Assembly (NCBI GenBank): GCA_948500755.1 | Contig: CAOOYH010000001.1 | Span: 57,253 to 121,252, forward strand | Length of the DNA stretch: 64,000 bases | Source: an uncultured Lactobacillus sp. | GTDB lineage: Bacteria; Bacillota; Bacilli; Lactobacillales; Lactobacillaceae | Reading direction: 5' to 3' | Part shown: in pieces, positions 54,567 to 63,879 of the stretch | How positions within the stretch are numbered: position 1 is the first letter of the stretch | Layout of the letters: each line of letters starts with the position of its first letter | Program-made: the position numbers and the translations under genes | The notes under the pieces: model-generated | Database searches by the model: none | The model's input: the letters and a program-made list of their open reading frames with translations, nothing else | What the model was told of the DNA's origin: nothing

Positions 54567-55538
54567 TTATGCTTTTTTAGATTTTAGATTTAATACTTTA
54601 TCTGCTAATCTAAAATGCATTAACATTATTTTTAAGAAATTCTCTTTTACCTTAATCCATCTAAATTTAAATTTATAACCTTGAGTGTTTTTATAAATTA
54701 AATTAGTAAGTTTATTTTTTTCCTTATCATCTAGATTGCTTTTATATAAAAATGATAAAGCAATAAATCCTCTACATAAAATATAACAATCTAAATATTT
54801 AGGAGAAACTTTAAATACATAACTTTTTATTTGATTTAAAAAATATATTTGATCATAAATATCACTTTTTTTAATATTATTTGTTATTGAATTTGCTCTT
54901 ATTCTATAAAAATAACTTGCTCTATCTGAGATGACTAAGACATTTGCCTTATCGTATACTTTATACATTGTTCCTACATCTTCATAATTTTTACCCACAG
55001 GAAATAGTATCTTATTATCCAAAATAATTTTAGTTCGAATCAACTTTCCCCACGCAAAATTAGTATCACAAAAGCTAAACAATGCATCTATACAATTTAG
55101 TTTAAATATTTTAATTTTACTTTTTTCATTTAATTTATGATGATCCACTTCTCCATTCGAATTAACAGTTGTTTCCCTTATTGAAATAATATCAGCATTA
55201 TATTTATCTTGTTCTTTCATCATTTCTTCAAAGTAGTTTTTACTTATCCAGTCATCAGAATCAATAAAAGTTAAAAATTTTCCCTTAGCCACTTTTATTC
55301 CAGCATTTCTTGCACTAGACAGCCCACCATTTTTCTTATGAATAACCTTAACTCTATCATCATGCTTACTATAATTATCACATATCTGTGGACACGAATC
55401 TAAAGCCCCATCATCAACTAATATTAATTCGAAATTTTTAAAGGTCTGATTAAGAATAGAATCAATACATTGCTTTAGATACTGTTCAACATTATAAACT
55501 GGGACAATTACACTTAATTGTACTTTTTCTGATTTCAC
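54567..55538 (-). CDS. Glycosyltransferase family 2
   Basis: 323 residues. GT-A fold with LSVIVPVYNVEQYLKQCIDS at the start, LVDDGALDSCPQICD, GGLSSARNAG and the DxD motif in TFIDSDDWIS. It adds one sugar of the repeat unit. There is no membrane segment. Confidence 0.93.
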   Translation of the reverse strand: MKSEKVQLSVIVPVYNVEQYLKQCIDSILNQTFKNFELILVDDGALDSCPQICDNYSKHDDRVKVIHKKNGGLSSARNAGIKVAKGKFLTFIDSDDWISKNYFEEMMKEQDKYNADIISIRETTVNSNGEVDHHKLNEKSKIKIFKLNCIDALFSFCDTNFAWGKLIRTKIILDNKILFPVGKNYEDVGTMYKVYDKANVLVISDRASYFYRIRANSITNNIKKSDIYDQIYFLNQIKSYVFKVSPKYLDCYILCRGFIALSFLYKSNLDDKEKNKLTNLIYKNTQGYKFKFRWIKVKENFLKIMLMHFRLADKVLNLKSKKA

Positions 55539-55556
55539 AATACTATCACCTTTATA

Positions 55557-56783
55557 CTATTTACTATTGATAATTCTAACAAAATCATTATAAAAACTAA
55601 CCTTTGTCCAAATTTTACTTTCTCTTTTTGCGGCCATTGCTAATTTATTTCGTACTTGTTCTTGACTGGCTATTTTAATTATAGCTTTAGTCAAATTTGA
55701 AATAAGGACATTATCAATAGGCAATATAATTGCATCATTTGTATCAACATATTCTGGTATTCCCCCTGAATACGTTGTAATCAATGGTTTCCCAGCTGTT
55801 ATACTTTCGATAACAGTTAATGGAGCAGGATCATTCCATATTGAGGGTAATACCATTACATCGGAGATAGCATACAAACATGGCATATCCTTATAATCAA
55901 TATTTCCAGTAAAAATAATATCTTTAGATATATCTTTACTAATTTTAGCCAGTTCTGCTTCAAAAGTTGATTTCAAATTACTTCCAAAAAAATATCCCCC
56001 AGCAATAATCAATTTTGATTTTTTAGGTCGAGCTTTTTTATATGCAAGCAACAACTCTTTTATACCTTTTTCCGGATTTAACCGTCCGCTAAATGTAAAT
56101 ATTATATGATCATCTGGAATATTATATTTGACTTTAAATTTTTTTCTCTGCTCTTCAGTTATACTTCTAAATTTTTGTTCATCAACTTTATTTCTTAAAA
56201 TTACAAATTTAGTTTTGTTTTTAATACCTAATTTTTCACTTATACTATCTGCAATAAATTGACTCACACAAATGAACTCTTTTACATTAATCAAATACTT
56301 ATGATTACCAAATTCATTAGTTATTTCATTATGTGCATGATAGTAATATCGGCCCTTATATTTTAAGAAATTTTTTCTTGTTCTCAGCACAGATAACAGT
56401 GTGGGGTGATTCTCAATAACTAATTTATCATAGGTAATATCAGAAATATGTTTTGAGACTTTATTTATAAAATAAAGTCTCTGAACAATATATCTATATG
56501 AACTAATATTTTTTTTCTTAAATATATTTTTAAATATGAAATATATTATTAAGTCTAAATACTGAATTATCACTGGTATTTTAATAAAAACATAATGCGT
56601 ATTTTTATAATTCACAGATTCATCTTTAGCATTTTTATCATAAATACTGAAAATCGTTAAATCCAATTTGTTTTTTTGTTCATTTTCATCTGCTAATAGT
56701 TGCACTAAATTTTCTACAGCACCACCTTTAACTGGAGGTAAAGGTAAATATCCAGATGTTATAATTGCTATATTAGGCTTCAT
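55557..56783 (-). CDS. Glycosyltransferase family 4
   Basis: 408 residues. The N-terminal SGYLPLPPVKGGAVENLVQ and C-terminal FTFSGRLNPEKGIKELLLAY, then WNDPAPLTVIESITAGKPLI, are GT4 motifs. It overlaps the preceding gene by 11 bases, so the two are translated in a coupled way. Confidence 0.92.
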   Translation of the reverse strand: MKPNIAIITSGYLPLPPVKGGAVENLVQLLADENEQKNKLDLTIFSIYDKNAKDESVNYKNTHYVFIKIPVIIQYLDLIIYFIFKNIFKKKNISSYRYIVQRLYFINKVSKHISDITYDKLVIENHPTLLSVLRTRKNFLKYKGRYYYHAHNEITNEFGNHKYLINVKEFICVSQFIADSISEKLGIKNKTKFVILRNKVDEQKFRSITEEQRKKFKVKYNIPDDHIIFTFSGRLNPEKGIKELLLAYKKARPKKSKLIIAGGYFFGSNLKSTFEAELAKISKDISKDIIFTGNIDYKDMPCLYAISDVMVLPSIWNDPAPLTVIESITAGKPLITTYSGGIPEYVDTNDAIILPIDNVLISNLTKAIIKIASQEQVRNKLAMAAKRESKIWTKVSFYNDFVRIINSK

Positions 56784-57903
56784 TTTTGCTTAATACCTCC
56801 ATATATAATTGATAAATCTCATCATTCACTCTACGTGCATCATATTTTTCATCAACAACTTTTTTTGCCTGATTAACTATAGATTTTCTATAATCAGAAT
56901 TTTCATAAATTTTTATTATTGCTTCTGAAATCTCTACGGGTTTATCTTTCAATACTAATGAACCATTTTTTTCATTTTGAATAATATTCGGAATGGCATC
57001 CACTTTCGTAGCAACAACTGGAACACTACATGACATGTATTCAGGAAGAACTAATCCAAATCCTTCCCATCTAGATAATAATGTACCCACATTCATAATC
57101 TTCATATATGCAATCGGATTATCCACCCATCCAGTAATCATAAAACTATTGTCTAATCCGGCTTCGTGAACCATCTTTTCAATTTTCCCACGAAGCTCGC
57201 CATCACCTACCAACAAAAAATAAGCGTTGGGTATTTTTTGCTTAATTATCTTGGCAGCCTTAACAAAGGTATCTGGTGCCTTCTGTTTTGATAATCTACC
57301 AACCTGGCCAATAACAAACGCATCTTTAGGAATTCTAAATTCTTGTCTCGTTTTAATTCTAACTTTTTTAATTGCTTCTAGATCAATTCCATTATAAATA
57401 ACCTGTAATTTATTCAACTTACAAATTTTTTCTCTCAATGCTGATTCCATTTCAGCGTCTGATATACATACAATCTTTTCACAGAAACAAGATAGGAATT
57501 TTTCAATCCACTTATACATTTCTTTTTTACCAGCAGGTTGCTGCATATTAAAAGCCCACCCATGCGGATTATATATAATCTTATTGTTAATTCCTAAATC
57601 AGCTATTCGCGCTAAGGCTCCCGCCTTGCTAGAATGTGCATATATAATATCCGGCTTAATTTTCTTTATATAATGTCGAATAGTTCTAATTGAATTGAAA
57701 TCGGCTTTACCGCTAATCTGATGTTCCATTCTAATTACAATTAGTCGATCGACTAATTGTCTAATTTTTTTATCATCATAATTTTGTGAGCAAATTAATA
57801 TATTTTTAATCTTATCATGATCAGTATATTTAAATAGGGTCTCTAAGTAACGCTCTACTCCCCCCGCTGCCTCACCAACATGAAGAACTTTAATTCTTTT
57901 CAC
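56773..57903 (-). CDS. Glycosyltransferase family 4 (EpsF-like)
   Basis: 376 residues. It opens IKVLHVGEAAGGVERYLETL. It has the acceptor-side IIYAHSSKAGALAR segment, VGRLSKQKAPDTFVKAAK and SRWEGFGLVLPEYMS (E-x7-E). It follows the priming transferase gene, so it probably adds the second sugar. Confidence 0.92.
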   Translation of the reverse strand: MKRIKVLHVGEAAGGVERYLETLFKYTDHDKIKNILICSQNYDDKKIRQLVDRLIVIRMEHQISGKADFNSIRTIRHYIKKIKPDIIYAHSSKAGALARIADLGINNKIIYNPHGWAFNMQQPAGKKEMYKWIEKFLSCFCEKIVCISDAEMESALREKICKLNKLQVIYNGIDLEAIKKVRIKTRQEFRIPKDAFVIGQVGRLSKQKAPDTFVKAAKIIKQKIPNAYFLLVGDGELRGKIEKMVHEAGLDNSFMITGWVDNPIAYMKIMNVGTLLSRWEGFGLVLPEYMSCSVPVVATKVDAIPNIIQNEKNGSLVLKDKPVEISEAIIKIYENSDYRKSIVNQAKKVVDEKYDARRVNDEIYQLYMEVLSKNEA

Positions 57904-57924
57904 GATTTTTTTCTCCCGATTAAG

Positions 57925-57965
57925 AAAAAATAATGAAAAATGATCAAATCATTTTTTCATTATTT
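57925..57965 (-). terminator. Hairpin between epsE and the first glycosyltransferase (possible attenuator)
   Basis: On the minus strand AATAATGAAAAAATGAT pairs, with one bulge, with ATCATTTTTCATTATT, then T-rich sequence. It separates the regulatory/priming genes from the transferase genes and may reduce read-through. Confidence 0.6.
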
Positions 57966-58625
57966 TTAATACGCACTATTTGGATGAATAACAACTCCCA
58001 CAGTTTTCAACAAAATATTAAAATCAAACCATAGGCTACTCTTGTTAATGTATTCAAGGTCTAATTCTACCATTTCATCAAAATCTGCATCATTACGTTT
58101 TGTTACCTGCCAAAGTCCTGTACAACCAGGTGTAACAGTTAAACGCAATTTATCATAATCAGTATAATCTTCTACTTCCATTGGTAGAGGTGGTCTTGGT
58201 CCAACTAAAGACATATCGCCTTTCAAGACGTTCCAAAGCTGAGGTAATTCATCTAAGCTATATTTTCTTATTACATGACCAATTTTTGTTACTCGAGGAT
58301 CATTTTTGATCTTAAACATTGCCCCGTCAATTTCATTTTGTTCTTCTAACTGTTTTACCATTTTATCGGCATTCACAATCATCGAACGAAACTTCCACAT
58401 TTTAAATGGTTTTCCATTTTTTCCGATTCTTGTTTGTGAATAAAATGCTGGACCACCATCTTCTTCTTTTATTTTTACAGTCAAAACTCCAAATAGTGGT
58501 GATAATAAAATCAAAGCAACCCCACTAGCTAAGATATCAAATCCACGTTTTACAGTATGATATACTAAGCGTCCTTTAACTTTTGACGGATCTAGTTCTA
58601 CCTTTTTAACCTCTTGTGCCATCAT
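57966..58625 (-). CDS. epsE: Undecaprenyl-phosphate sugar phosphotransferase (priming transferase)
   Basis: 219 residues. One N-terminal membrane helix (ILASGVALILLSPLFGVL), then the PNPT catalytic domain with KMWKFRSMIVNAD and YSLDELPQLWNVLKGDMSLV. It starts the EPS repeat unit by moving a sugar-1-phosphate to the lipid carrier at the membrane. Confidence 0.95.
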   Translation of the reverse strand: MMAQEVKKVELDPSKVKGRLVYHTVKRGFDILASGVALILLSPLFGVLTVKIKEEDGGPAFYSQTRIGKNGKPFKMWKFRSMIVNADKMVKQLEEQNEIDGAMFKIKNDPRVTKIGHVIRKYSLDELPQLWNVLKGDMSLVGPRPPLPMEVEDYTDYDKLRLTVTPGCTGLWQVTKRNDADFDEMVELDLEYINKSSLWFDFNILLKTVGVVIHPNSAY

Positions 58626-58653
58626 TTAAAACTCTATCCCCCCAATAATAAAA

Positions 58654-59424
58654 TTAAAATATCCAGAAATGTTTCTTTTTCTTTAAAGGTTTCCAATTTA
58701 AATTAACATTATCAGAATTGATAATGTTTCTTGCATTCCGCTTAAAGCTATTAGCAACATCCAATCCTTGCGTCTTTTCTAACTTTTCATAAGCGTCATG
58801 CATTCGACTTTCACGTTTTGGCAATGTATGGGCATCTGAAGCAAAAGTTGCTACTTGTCCAGCCTCTACAAATCTGTCAGCTAATTTTTCAATTTCTTTA
58901 CCGAATACTCCCACATACGAACTAGCTGTAATTTGTGTTAAACATCCTTGTTCGAGAAATTCTTGCAACTTTTCAGGATGGGCTAAGATTCCTGAATTTC
59001 TTTCAGGGTGAACAATGATTGGCGTAATACCTCGGCTAAGCAACTTAAAGGTCATATCTTTAGCATAAGTTGGTACATCTTCACTTGGAAATTCCAATAA
59101 CATATATCTGCCATCTTCATCACAAAAGAGGATATCATCATCATCTAAAGCTTGAGGTAAATTACCATTTAAACGAACTTCTTGACTAGGAAAGACCGTT
59201 AAAGGAATATGATTTTCTTCTAACGCTTTCTGAAAATCAGCAGTTTCTTTTATGATATCTTTTTTATGATTTAGGTATTTTCCATTTAAAGTATGAGGCG
59301 TCATTAACGCATGAGTAATTCCATCTGCTACTGCTGCCTCAGCTAATCCTAACGATGAATCTAAATCAGGAGAACCATCATCGATCCCCGGTAATATATG
59401 TGAGTGAATATCAACTAATACCAT
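58654..59424 (-). CDS. epsD: CpsB/Wzb-type protein tyrosine phosphatase (PHP family)
   Basis: 256 residues. The N-terminal DIHSHILPGIDDG is the PHP metal site, HPERN is in the middle, and a late FASDAHTLPKRES completes it. It is a manganese-dependent phosphatase that removes phosphate from the partner tyrosine kinase encoded 6 bases upstream, so controlling chain length or export. Confidence 0.94.
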   Translation of the reverse strand: MVLVDIHSHILPGIDDGSPDLDSSLGLAEAAVADGITHALMTPHTLNGKYLNHKKDIIKETADFQKALEENHIPLTVFPSQEVRLNGNLPQALDDDDILFCDEDGRYMLLEFPSEDVPTYAKDMTFKLLSRGITPIIVHPERNSGILAHPEKLQEFLEQGCLTQITASSYVGVFGKEIEKLADRFVEAGQVATFASDAHTLPKRESRMHDAYEKLEKTQGLDVANSFKRNARNIINSDNVNLNWKPLKKKKHFWIF

Positions 59425-59430
59425 TATTTA

Positions 59431-60216
59431 TTACTTCGCTTCTGTATCTTTCTCTTGGCCATAACCATAACCATAACCATAACCATAACCATAACCATAG
59501 CCATAACCGTAGCCATAACCATTTGGGCCAGTTTTTACATCATTCATCACATAACCCAAAACATGTGTCTTAGTTAAGTTAAGCATTTCAATTGCTCGTT
59601 CAACACCAGCTTTTTGGGTAATGCCTTGACGAACTACTAGCACTACTCCATCCATTTCACCGGCCAAAATCTGAGTATCAGAAACTTCAAGAACTGGAGC
59701 AAGGTCTAAGATAACTAAATCATAGTGCTCTTTAACCATGTTTAAAAATGCCCGCATTCTGTTAGAACCCAATAATTGTGCTGGGTTAGGTGGAATAGGA
59801 CCAGCTGGCATAACAGAAAGATTAGGAATAATATCTTCTTTTACAATATCTGCCATGTCTACTTCATTAGAATGTGAAGTCAAAATTGTTGTCAATCCTA
59901 CTCTATTCGGAATATCAAAGGTTTGATGTAGAGTAGGTCTATGAAGATCAGCATCAATTAATAAGACTTTTTTCCCTGATTGAGCCATAGTTACAGCTGT
60001 ATTAACTGTCACCGTCGACTTACCTTCACTAATATTGGCAGAAGTAAAGGCTAAGGCCTTAATCTGATGATCGACACTTGTAAAATCGATATTTGTCTTT
60101 ACAGTTCTAAACTGTTCACTAACTGGGTTTTGCGGTTTTGCCACAGTGATTAACTTAGCACCATATTGCATGGTTTCATCAGTACCACGTTTTTTACGTC
60201 TATTAAACAATCCCAT
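59431..60216 (-). CDS. epsC: CpsD-type tyrosine autokinase with a Gly-Tyr repeat tail
   Basis: 261 residues. BY-kinase with Walker A in SANISEGKSTVTVNT, Walker A' in KKVLLIDADLHRPTLH and Walker B in YDLVILDLAP. The usual C-terminal tyrosine cluster is here ten consecutive Gly-Tyr pairs encoded by a 6-bp tandem repeat. These tyrosines would be the autophosphorylation sites read by the phosphatase. It works with the separate membrane activator EpsB. Confidence 0.94.
   Translation of the reverse strand: MGLFNRRKKRGTDETMQYGAKLITVAKPQNPVSEQFRTVKTNIDFTSVDHQIKALAFTSANISEGKSTVTVNTAVTMAQSGKKVLLIDADLHRPTLHQTFDIPNRVGLTTILTSHSNEVDMADIVKEDIIPNLSVMPAGPIPPNPAQLLGSNRMRAFLNMVKEHYDLVILDLAPVLEVSDTQILAGEMDGVVLVVRQGITQKAGVERAIEMLNLTKTHVLGYVMNDVKTGPNGYGYGYGYGYGYGYGYGYGYGQEKDTEAK
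59461..59520. repeat. 6-bp tandem repeat inside epsC
   Basis: Ten units of ATAACC (GGTTAT in the gene sense), with three single-base variants near the right end. Each unit encodes Gly-Tyr. Units can be gained or lost without shifting the frame. Confidence 0.95.
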
Positions 60217-60226
60217 TTATACGCTC

Positions 60227-61090
60227 CTATACTCGTTTCTTTTTACCTGAATTATTATCATTGCCCTTAATACTAAATTTATTAGATAAGTGGAAGTGTG
60301 ATACATGACCTAAATTAGTTAATCCTAGTTCCTTAGTTAGATAATCATCATCTCTAACAGTAGTATTAAATGAATCACGTAAGACAATTAGAGCAATACT
60401 GATAATCAAGCCTAATACAATACCCGCTAAAGTAAACAGAGTCGTCTTAGGGAAAGTCTTAATACCACGTGCAGCTGGCGAAACAATAGTTACATTATTA
60501 ACATTCATGATACCTTTAATCTTGTTCTTAAAAGTTTGAGCTACAGCATTAGCAATAGCTTGAGCCTTTTCAGGATCATTACTTTTTGCACTAATAGTGA
60601 AAACTTGTGATTGTTGTTGCGTAGTAACAGAAACAGCCTTCTGCATTTCTTTAGCGCTAACATCATAGCCACGTCCTGCTCTTCTAACTACAGCTGGTTC
60701 AGCTGGACTAACTAACTTCTTAGTTCCATCAGCTAAAGTCTTATATTTAGCCTTCTTAGCAGGCTTTACTACCTTAGTAGGGTTCTTAATCCACTTAGAA
60801 GCGTCCTTTAAAATAACTGGACTCGTAACAATATCCTTATAGGTATTAATTACTTGCACATCAGCTTGTTGTGCATTAAATGCTTGATTAGCATCATTTT
60901 CATTACGCTTCTGGTTAACTAAGATTTGAGTAGTTGAAGTATATTTGGGTTCAACAACAAAAGCAGCTAAGACAAATCCTACTGCTCCTAAACCAATTGC
61001 CCATAAAATAATAGACCAGATATGTGCTCGAAGGAGCATCCATAATCTACGTAAATCGATTGTATTTTCAGTTTTTGTACTGTTTTCCAC
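60227..61090 (-). CDS. epsB: Wzz/CapA-type chain-length determinant and kinase activator
   Basis: 287 residues. Two membrane helices (IWSIILWAIGLGAVGFVLAAF near 30-50 and FTLAGIVLGLIISIALIVL near 235) flank an extracytoplasmic domain with EPKYTSTTQILVNQK. A short basic cytoplasmic tail follows. Gram-positive Wzz proteins lack a kinase domain and activate the separate kinase, here the next gene. Confidence 0.93.
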   Translation of the reverse strand: MENSTKTENTIDLRRLWMLLRAHIWSIILWAIGLGAVGFVLAAFVVEPKYTSTTQILVNQKRNENDANQAFNAQQADVQVINTYKDIVTSPVILKDASKWIKNPTKVVKPAKKAKYKTLADGTKKLVSPAEPAVVRRAGRGYDVSAKEMQKAVSVTTQQQSQVFTISAKSNDPEKAQAIANAVAQTFKNKIKGIMNVNNVTIVSPAARGIKTFPKTTLFTLAGIVLGLIISIALIVLRDSFNTTVRDDDYLTKELGLTNLGHVSHFHLSNKFSIKGNDNNSGKKKRV

Positions 61091-61096
61091 TTTTTC

Positions 61097-62101
61097 CTAT
61101 TCTCCTGTCTTCAAGGTTTTCGGCTTAAGCCCTAAGGCAGCACGTAACTTATTACTAATTCTCTGTCGTTCAGCCAAGCTCACTGATTCATAAGCAACCC
61201 CATTTTCCCAATTACCTTGGCCTTGCGTATGATCACTGATCGTACTATTGGTTGCAGAACGGTATCCCGTTGCCAACTGCGTCATATTATCAAAAGTTAA
61301 ACTTGTCAGCATTTCTTTGGACAAAGTATTTAAAAACTTCTGATTCAATACAGTCTTATATGAAATAGATGATTTTAATATAGACATTAAGACAAGTCTT
61401 TGACGTTCCTGTCTACCGTAATCTCCTCTTGGATCATCATATCGCATATCACAAAAAGCTAATGCGCGCTTACCATTCATATGATATTGCTTTCCTTTTT
61501 CAAATGAATAGCCCAAATTAGTAAAAGTTAATGGTGACGTTACATCTACTCCCCCAATTTGATCTACGGCTTTAACTAATCCTTTTAAGTTTACCAGAAC
61601 ATAAGCATCGATGGGAACATTAAAGTATTGTTTTAATGTTTTTATTGTTTCATCTACTCCTCCATAAGTATAAGCTGCATTTATTTTCGCTGGTGAATAG
61701 TCTGCATAGCCTGGTAAATTAACTTTCATATCTCTAGGTACACTAACGATAGTTGTTTTATCCGTGTTAGGATTAACAGTCATTATCATTATTGAGTCTG
61801 TTCTACCTTTATAATCACGACCAAATTCACCAGTGTCAGTTCCTAACAGCAAGATGCTCACTGGCTTCTTTTCTTTAAGAGTCTTAGTAAAGTTTCGATC
61901 ACTTATATCACCACTAATAGGATTATACATGGTATTCGTGGCAACATGGATATTGTGCCAAGCAATAATAACCGCAATGATGTCTACTGCTAGGAAGACA
62001 CCTAATACAATCCAAAAGATACGCCAAAACTTTTTACGTCGATGATGACGGTGATGATGTGAGCGATGTCTTAATTCATTATCACTATTCTTATGATCCA
62101 T
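61097..62101 (-). CDS. epsA: LytR-CpsA-Psr (LCP) family protein
   Basis: 334 residues. A His/Arg-rich cytoplasmic start, one membrane helix (FWIVLGVFLAVDIIAVIIAW), then the LCP domain with LLLGTDTGEFGRDYKGRTDS, VPRDMKVNLPG and CDMRYDDPRGDYGRQERQR. LCP enzymes attach phospho-polymers to peptidoglycan. It is the first gene of the EPS operon. Confidence 0.94.
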   Translation of the reverse strand: MDHKNSDNELRHRSHHHRHHRRKKFWRIFWIVLGVFLAVDIIAVIIAWHNIHVATNTMYNPISGDISDRNFTKTLKEKKPVSILLLGTDTGEFGRDYKGRTDSIMIMTVNPNTDKTTIVSVPRDMKVNLPGYADYSPAKINAAYTYGGVDETIKTLKQYFNVPIDAYVLVNLKGLVKAVDQIGGVDVTSPLTFTNLGYSFEKGKQYHMNGKRALAFCDMRYDDPRGDYGRQERQRLVLMSILKSSISYKTVLNQKFLNTLSKEMLTSLTFDNMTQLATGYRSATNSTISDHTQGQGNWENGVAYESVSLAERQRISNKLRAALGLKPKTLKTGE

Positions 62102-62144
62102 TTTATTCCTCTTTTATTTTTGCTTTTTAGTAACACCAAAAATC

Positions 62145-62150
62145 ATTATA
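62145..62150 (-). promoter_or_regulatory. Candidate -10 box of the EPS operon
   Basis: TATAAT on the minus strand about 45 bases before the epsA start. No clear -35 is visible at 17 bases. The rest of the gap up to 62341 is AT-rich apart from a C9 tract. Confidence 0.45.
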
Positions 62151-62270
62151 CAAAAAATATATGAAAATTCATAAAAAAATTCACAATTAGCATAAAAAAA
62201 CACATTTATTGAATCAGAACATGCTCTAAATAGCGCTCTAACCACCTTCACGTTGATAAGTATACTGGCA

Positions 62271-62279
62271 CCCCCCCCC
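62271..62279. repeat. Homopolymeric C9 tract upstream of the EPS operon
   Basis: Nine consecutive C residues in a 34% GC genome, about 170 bases before epsA. Such tracts are prone to slippage. Confidence 0.8.
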
Positions 62280-62341
62280 AGAAATCAACCTAACTTCGGC
62301 AAAAATATAGTTTTCGTTATTTAATTTGCTGCGTTTTTTAT

Positions 62342-62824
62342 TTAATTTTTCAAAGCGTTTTTAAATTTAACCAGTAAATTCTTCTTTACCCTCTGCAGAG
62401 TTCGCCTTGAACATCCCGCCACTTCAACCAAGTTTGTAATTTCTTTTTGTATGAGCAAATGTTCAAAAAACACTAGTTTTTCAATTTCATTTAATTCCTA
62501 GACTTTATCTTTCAAAATTATTAAGTTATCCCATTCAATTTTTTCTTTCTTAAATTCAAGCTCGTTATTTATCTCTTCACTTCTTTCTTCGCGGCGCTGA
62601 ATCTTTCTTAACTCATCTAACGTATGCCAAAGAATCTTCTTAAAGGCAAACCGATCAATATCGTGGTCCTGACTCTTCTCAAGCATCCCCGCATAAATCA
62701 AAACTCCATCCTGGACCAAGTCCGCATACTCTTGATAGTCTTTCCTCACGCCAGCAGCCTTAATTGCTCCGCAAACCAACCGCCGATTTTCCCATGCTTT
62801 AATAAAATTCTCTTCTTTAATCAT
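62342..62824 (-). pseudogene. ComX-like alternative sigma factor interrupted by an in-frame TAG
   Basis: The frame opens at 62824 (MIKEENFIKAWENRRLVCGAI) with a sigma-region-2-like helical domain (FAFKKILWHTLDELRKIQRR) and stops at TAG 62498-62500. Without a change of frame it continues ELNEIEKLVFFEHLLIQKEI, TNLVEVAGCSRRTLQRVKKN and LLVKFKNALKN to a TAA at 62342. The second part is a region-4-like helix-turn-helix. The whole is ~160 residues, the size of ComX/SigX competence factors. As written, the DNA-binding half is not made. Confidence 0.65.
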
Positions 62825-62847
62825 GTGACCATTCCTTTAAGTAATGT

Positions 62848-62861
62848 CACAAGCGCTTGTG
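62848..62861. promoter_or_regulatory. Perfect 14-bp palindrome upstream of the ComX-like gene
   Basis: CACAAGCGCTTGTG, ending 24 bases before the start codon. It could be an operator or an RNA hairpin over the leader. Confidence 0.35.
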
Positions 62862-63008
62862 CAGATATTAGATTATCAGGAACGCAATTTTTCTAAAATC
62901 CAAGACCGACCCCTACAAAAGCACGATACACTGCAATTCCTATTTTTCTCTCTTCACTCTTTTTCCTTTCTATCTCTTTATCCTTCACGGTACTTCTTGT
63001 AAAGAAAA

Positions 63009-63029
63009 AGCACGCTTTTTAAGCGTGCT
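63009..63029 (-). terminator. Terminator overlapping the end of the 88-residue gene
   Basis: AGCACGCTT and AAGCGTGCT pair, followed on the minus strand by TTTTTC. Confidence 0.88.
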
Positions 63030-63294
63030 ACAGAATTGATTTTATTCTTCTAGATAATCGATAAATCAAATTATGGTCATTTATCTGCCAATCTTTGATA
63101 TCAAAGAAGTCAGCACAGTGTCGACCATAATTTCGATGAAATTCTTCAATTGCTTCTTCAGCAAGTTCAGTTAAATTTAAGGCATTTTGAATCTTAGTTA
63201 AGTAAAAGTATTCTTGGTTAGCTACGAGACTATTCTTTCTGCACTTACATAAGTTCAAATGAAAACCATGCGACTTAGCGTAGCCTACTAGCAT
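63028..63294 (-). CDS. Hypothetical 88-residue protein
   Basis: It begins MLVGYAKSHGFHLNLCKCRKNSL, with a CxC pair, and is then helical (ALNLTELAEEAIEEFHRNYG). No family is recognised. It starts directly at the stop of the ComK-like gene (TAAATG), so it is translationally coupled to it and ends the unit. Confidence 0.6.
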   Translation of the reverse strand: MLVGYAKSHGFHLNLCKCRKNSLVANQEYFYLTKIQNALNLTELAEEAIEEFHRNYGRHCADFFDIKDWQINDHNLIYRLSRRIKSIL

Positions 63295-63879
63295 TTATCC
63301 TAAAACATGATTACGGGTAATTGCTTCTCCCAGTCGCTTATACATGTTCGGTGCACAGTCTTCAAACTCAAAGTTATAACTATAACCATTCTCTTGATAG
63401 GAAAAAGTAACGCGACCATTTTCTTGTTGTACCGTCTGCATATGATGCAAGCCAATCCAAGAGGTATGGCTTTCTGAATGAGCTCGAAGTGAAAAGTAGG
63501 CAATTTCTCCTAAAGAAATTGTATGGCGATAGTAAAAGCCCAGTTCTTTTTGTAGTTTCTTTTGTAAAACTGCTCCTAAAATCAGCTTGTGCTTTAAAAG
63601 ATGGTTAATCAGCTGGCGGCTATTTTTTTGGCATAAAATAATACCAGCTTTTTTATCAAAAATTACTGACTGGTATTTCCCCTTAATGGGATTAGTGTGG
63701 AAGTCATACAAGGCGACCATATTCTCATTTAGTTCATAATCTGGTGCTTCTGACACAAAGGCGAGAAGATTGCCACTGATATTGTGATCTAACCTTTGCT
63801 TAATGCAGTCTTTAGACCAAGTATTTAAGTCTTCATTAGTTGGTAAACCAATGTTAAAAAGATTTAGTTTATTATTCAT
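63295..63879 (-). CDS. ComK-like competence regulator (tentative)
   Basis: About 194 residues. The middle and end (YQSVIFDKKAGIILCQKNS, then ISLGEIAYFSLRAHSESHTS and WIGLHHMQTVQQENGRVTF) resemble the ComK pattern, in which a 'YFPT.SP....WI..HH' stretch precedes a polar tail. The similarity is moderate. ATG 63879 follows AAAGGAG; the ATG at 63885 directly abuts that site and is less likely. A neighbouring ComX-like sigma gene supports a competence role, but this is inference. Confidence 0.45.
   Translation of the reverse strand: MNNKLNLFNIGLPTNEDLNTWSKDCIKQRLDHNISGNLLAFVSEAPDYELNENMVALYDFHTNPIKGKYQSVIFDKKAGIILCQKNSRQLINHLLKHKLILGAVLQKKLQKELGFYYRHTISLGEIAYFSLRAHSESHTSWIGLHHMQTVQQENGRVTFSYQENGYSYNFEFEDCAPNMYKRLGEAITRNHVLG

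Noticed and set aside
59355..59573. Plus-strand frame with His-Asn repeats
   Set aside because: It is the antisense of the epsC Gly-Tyr microsatellite.
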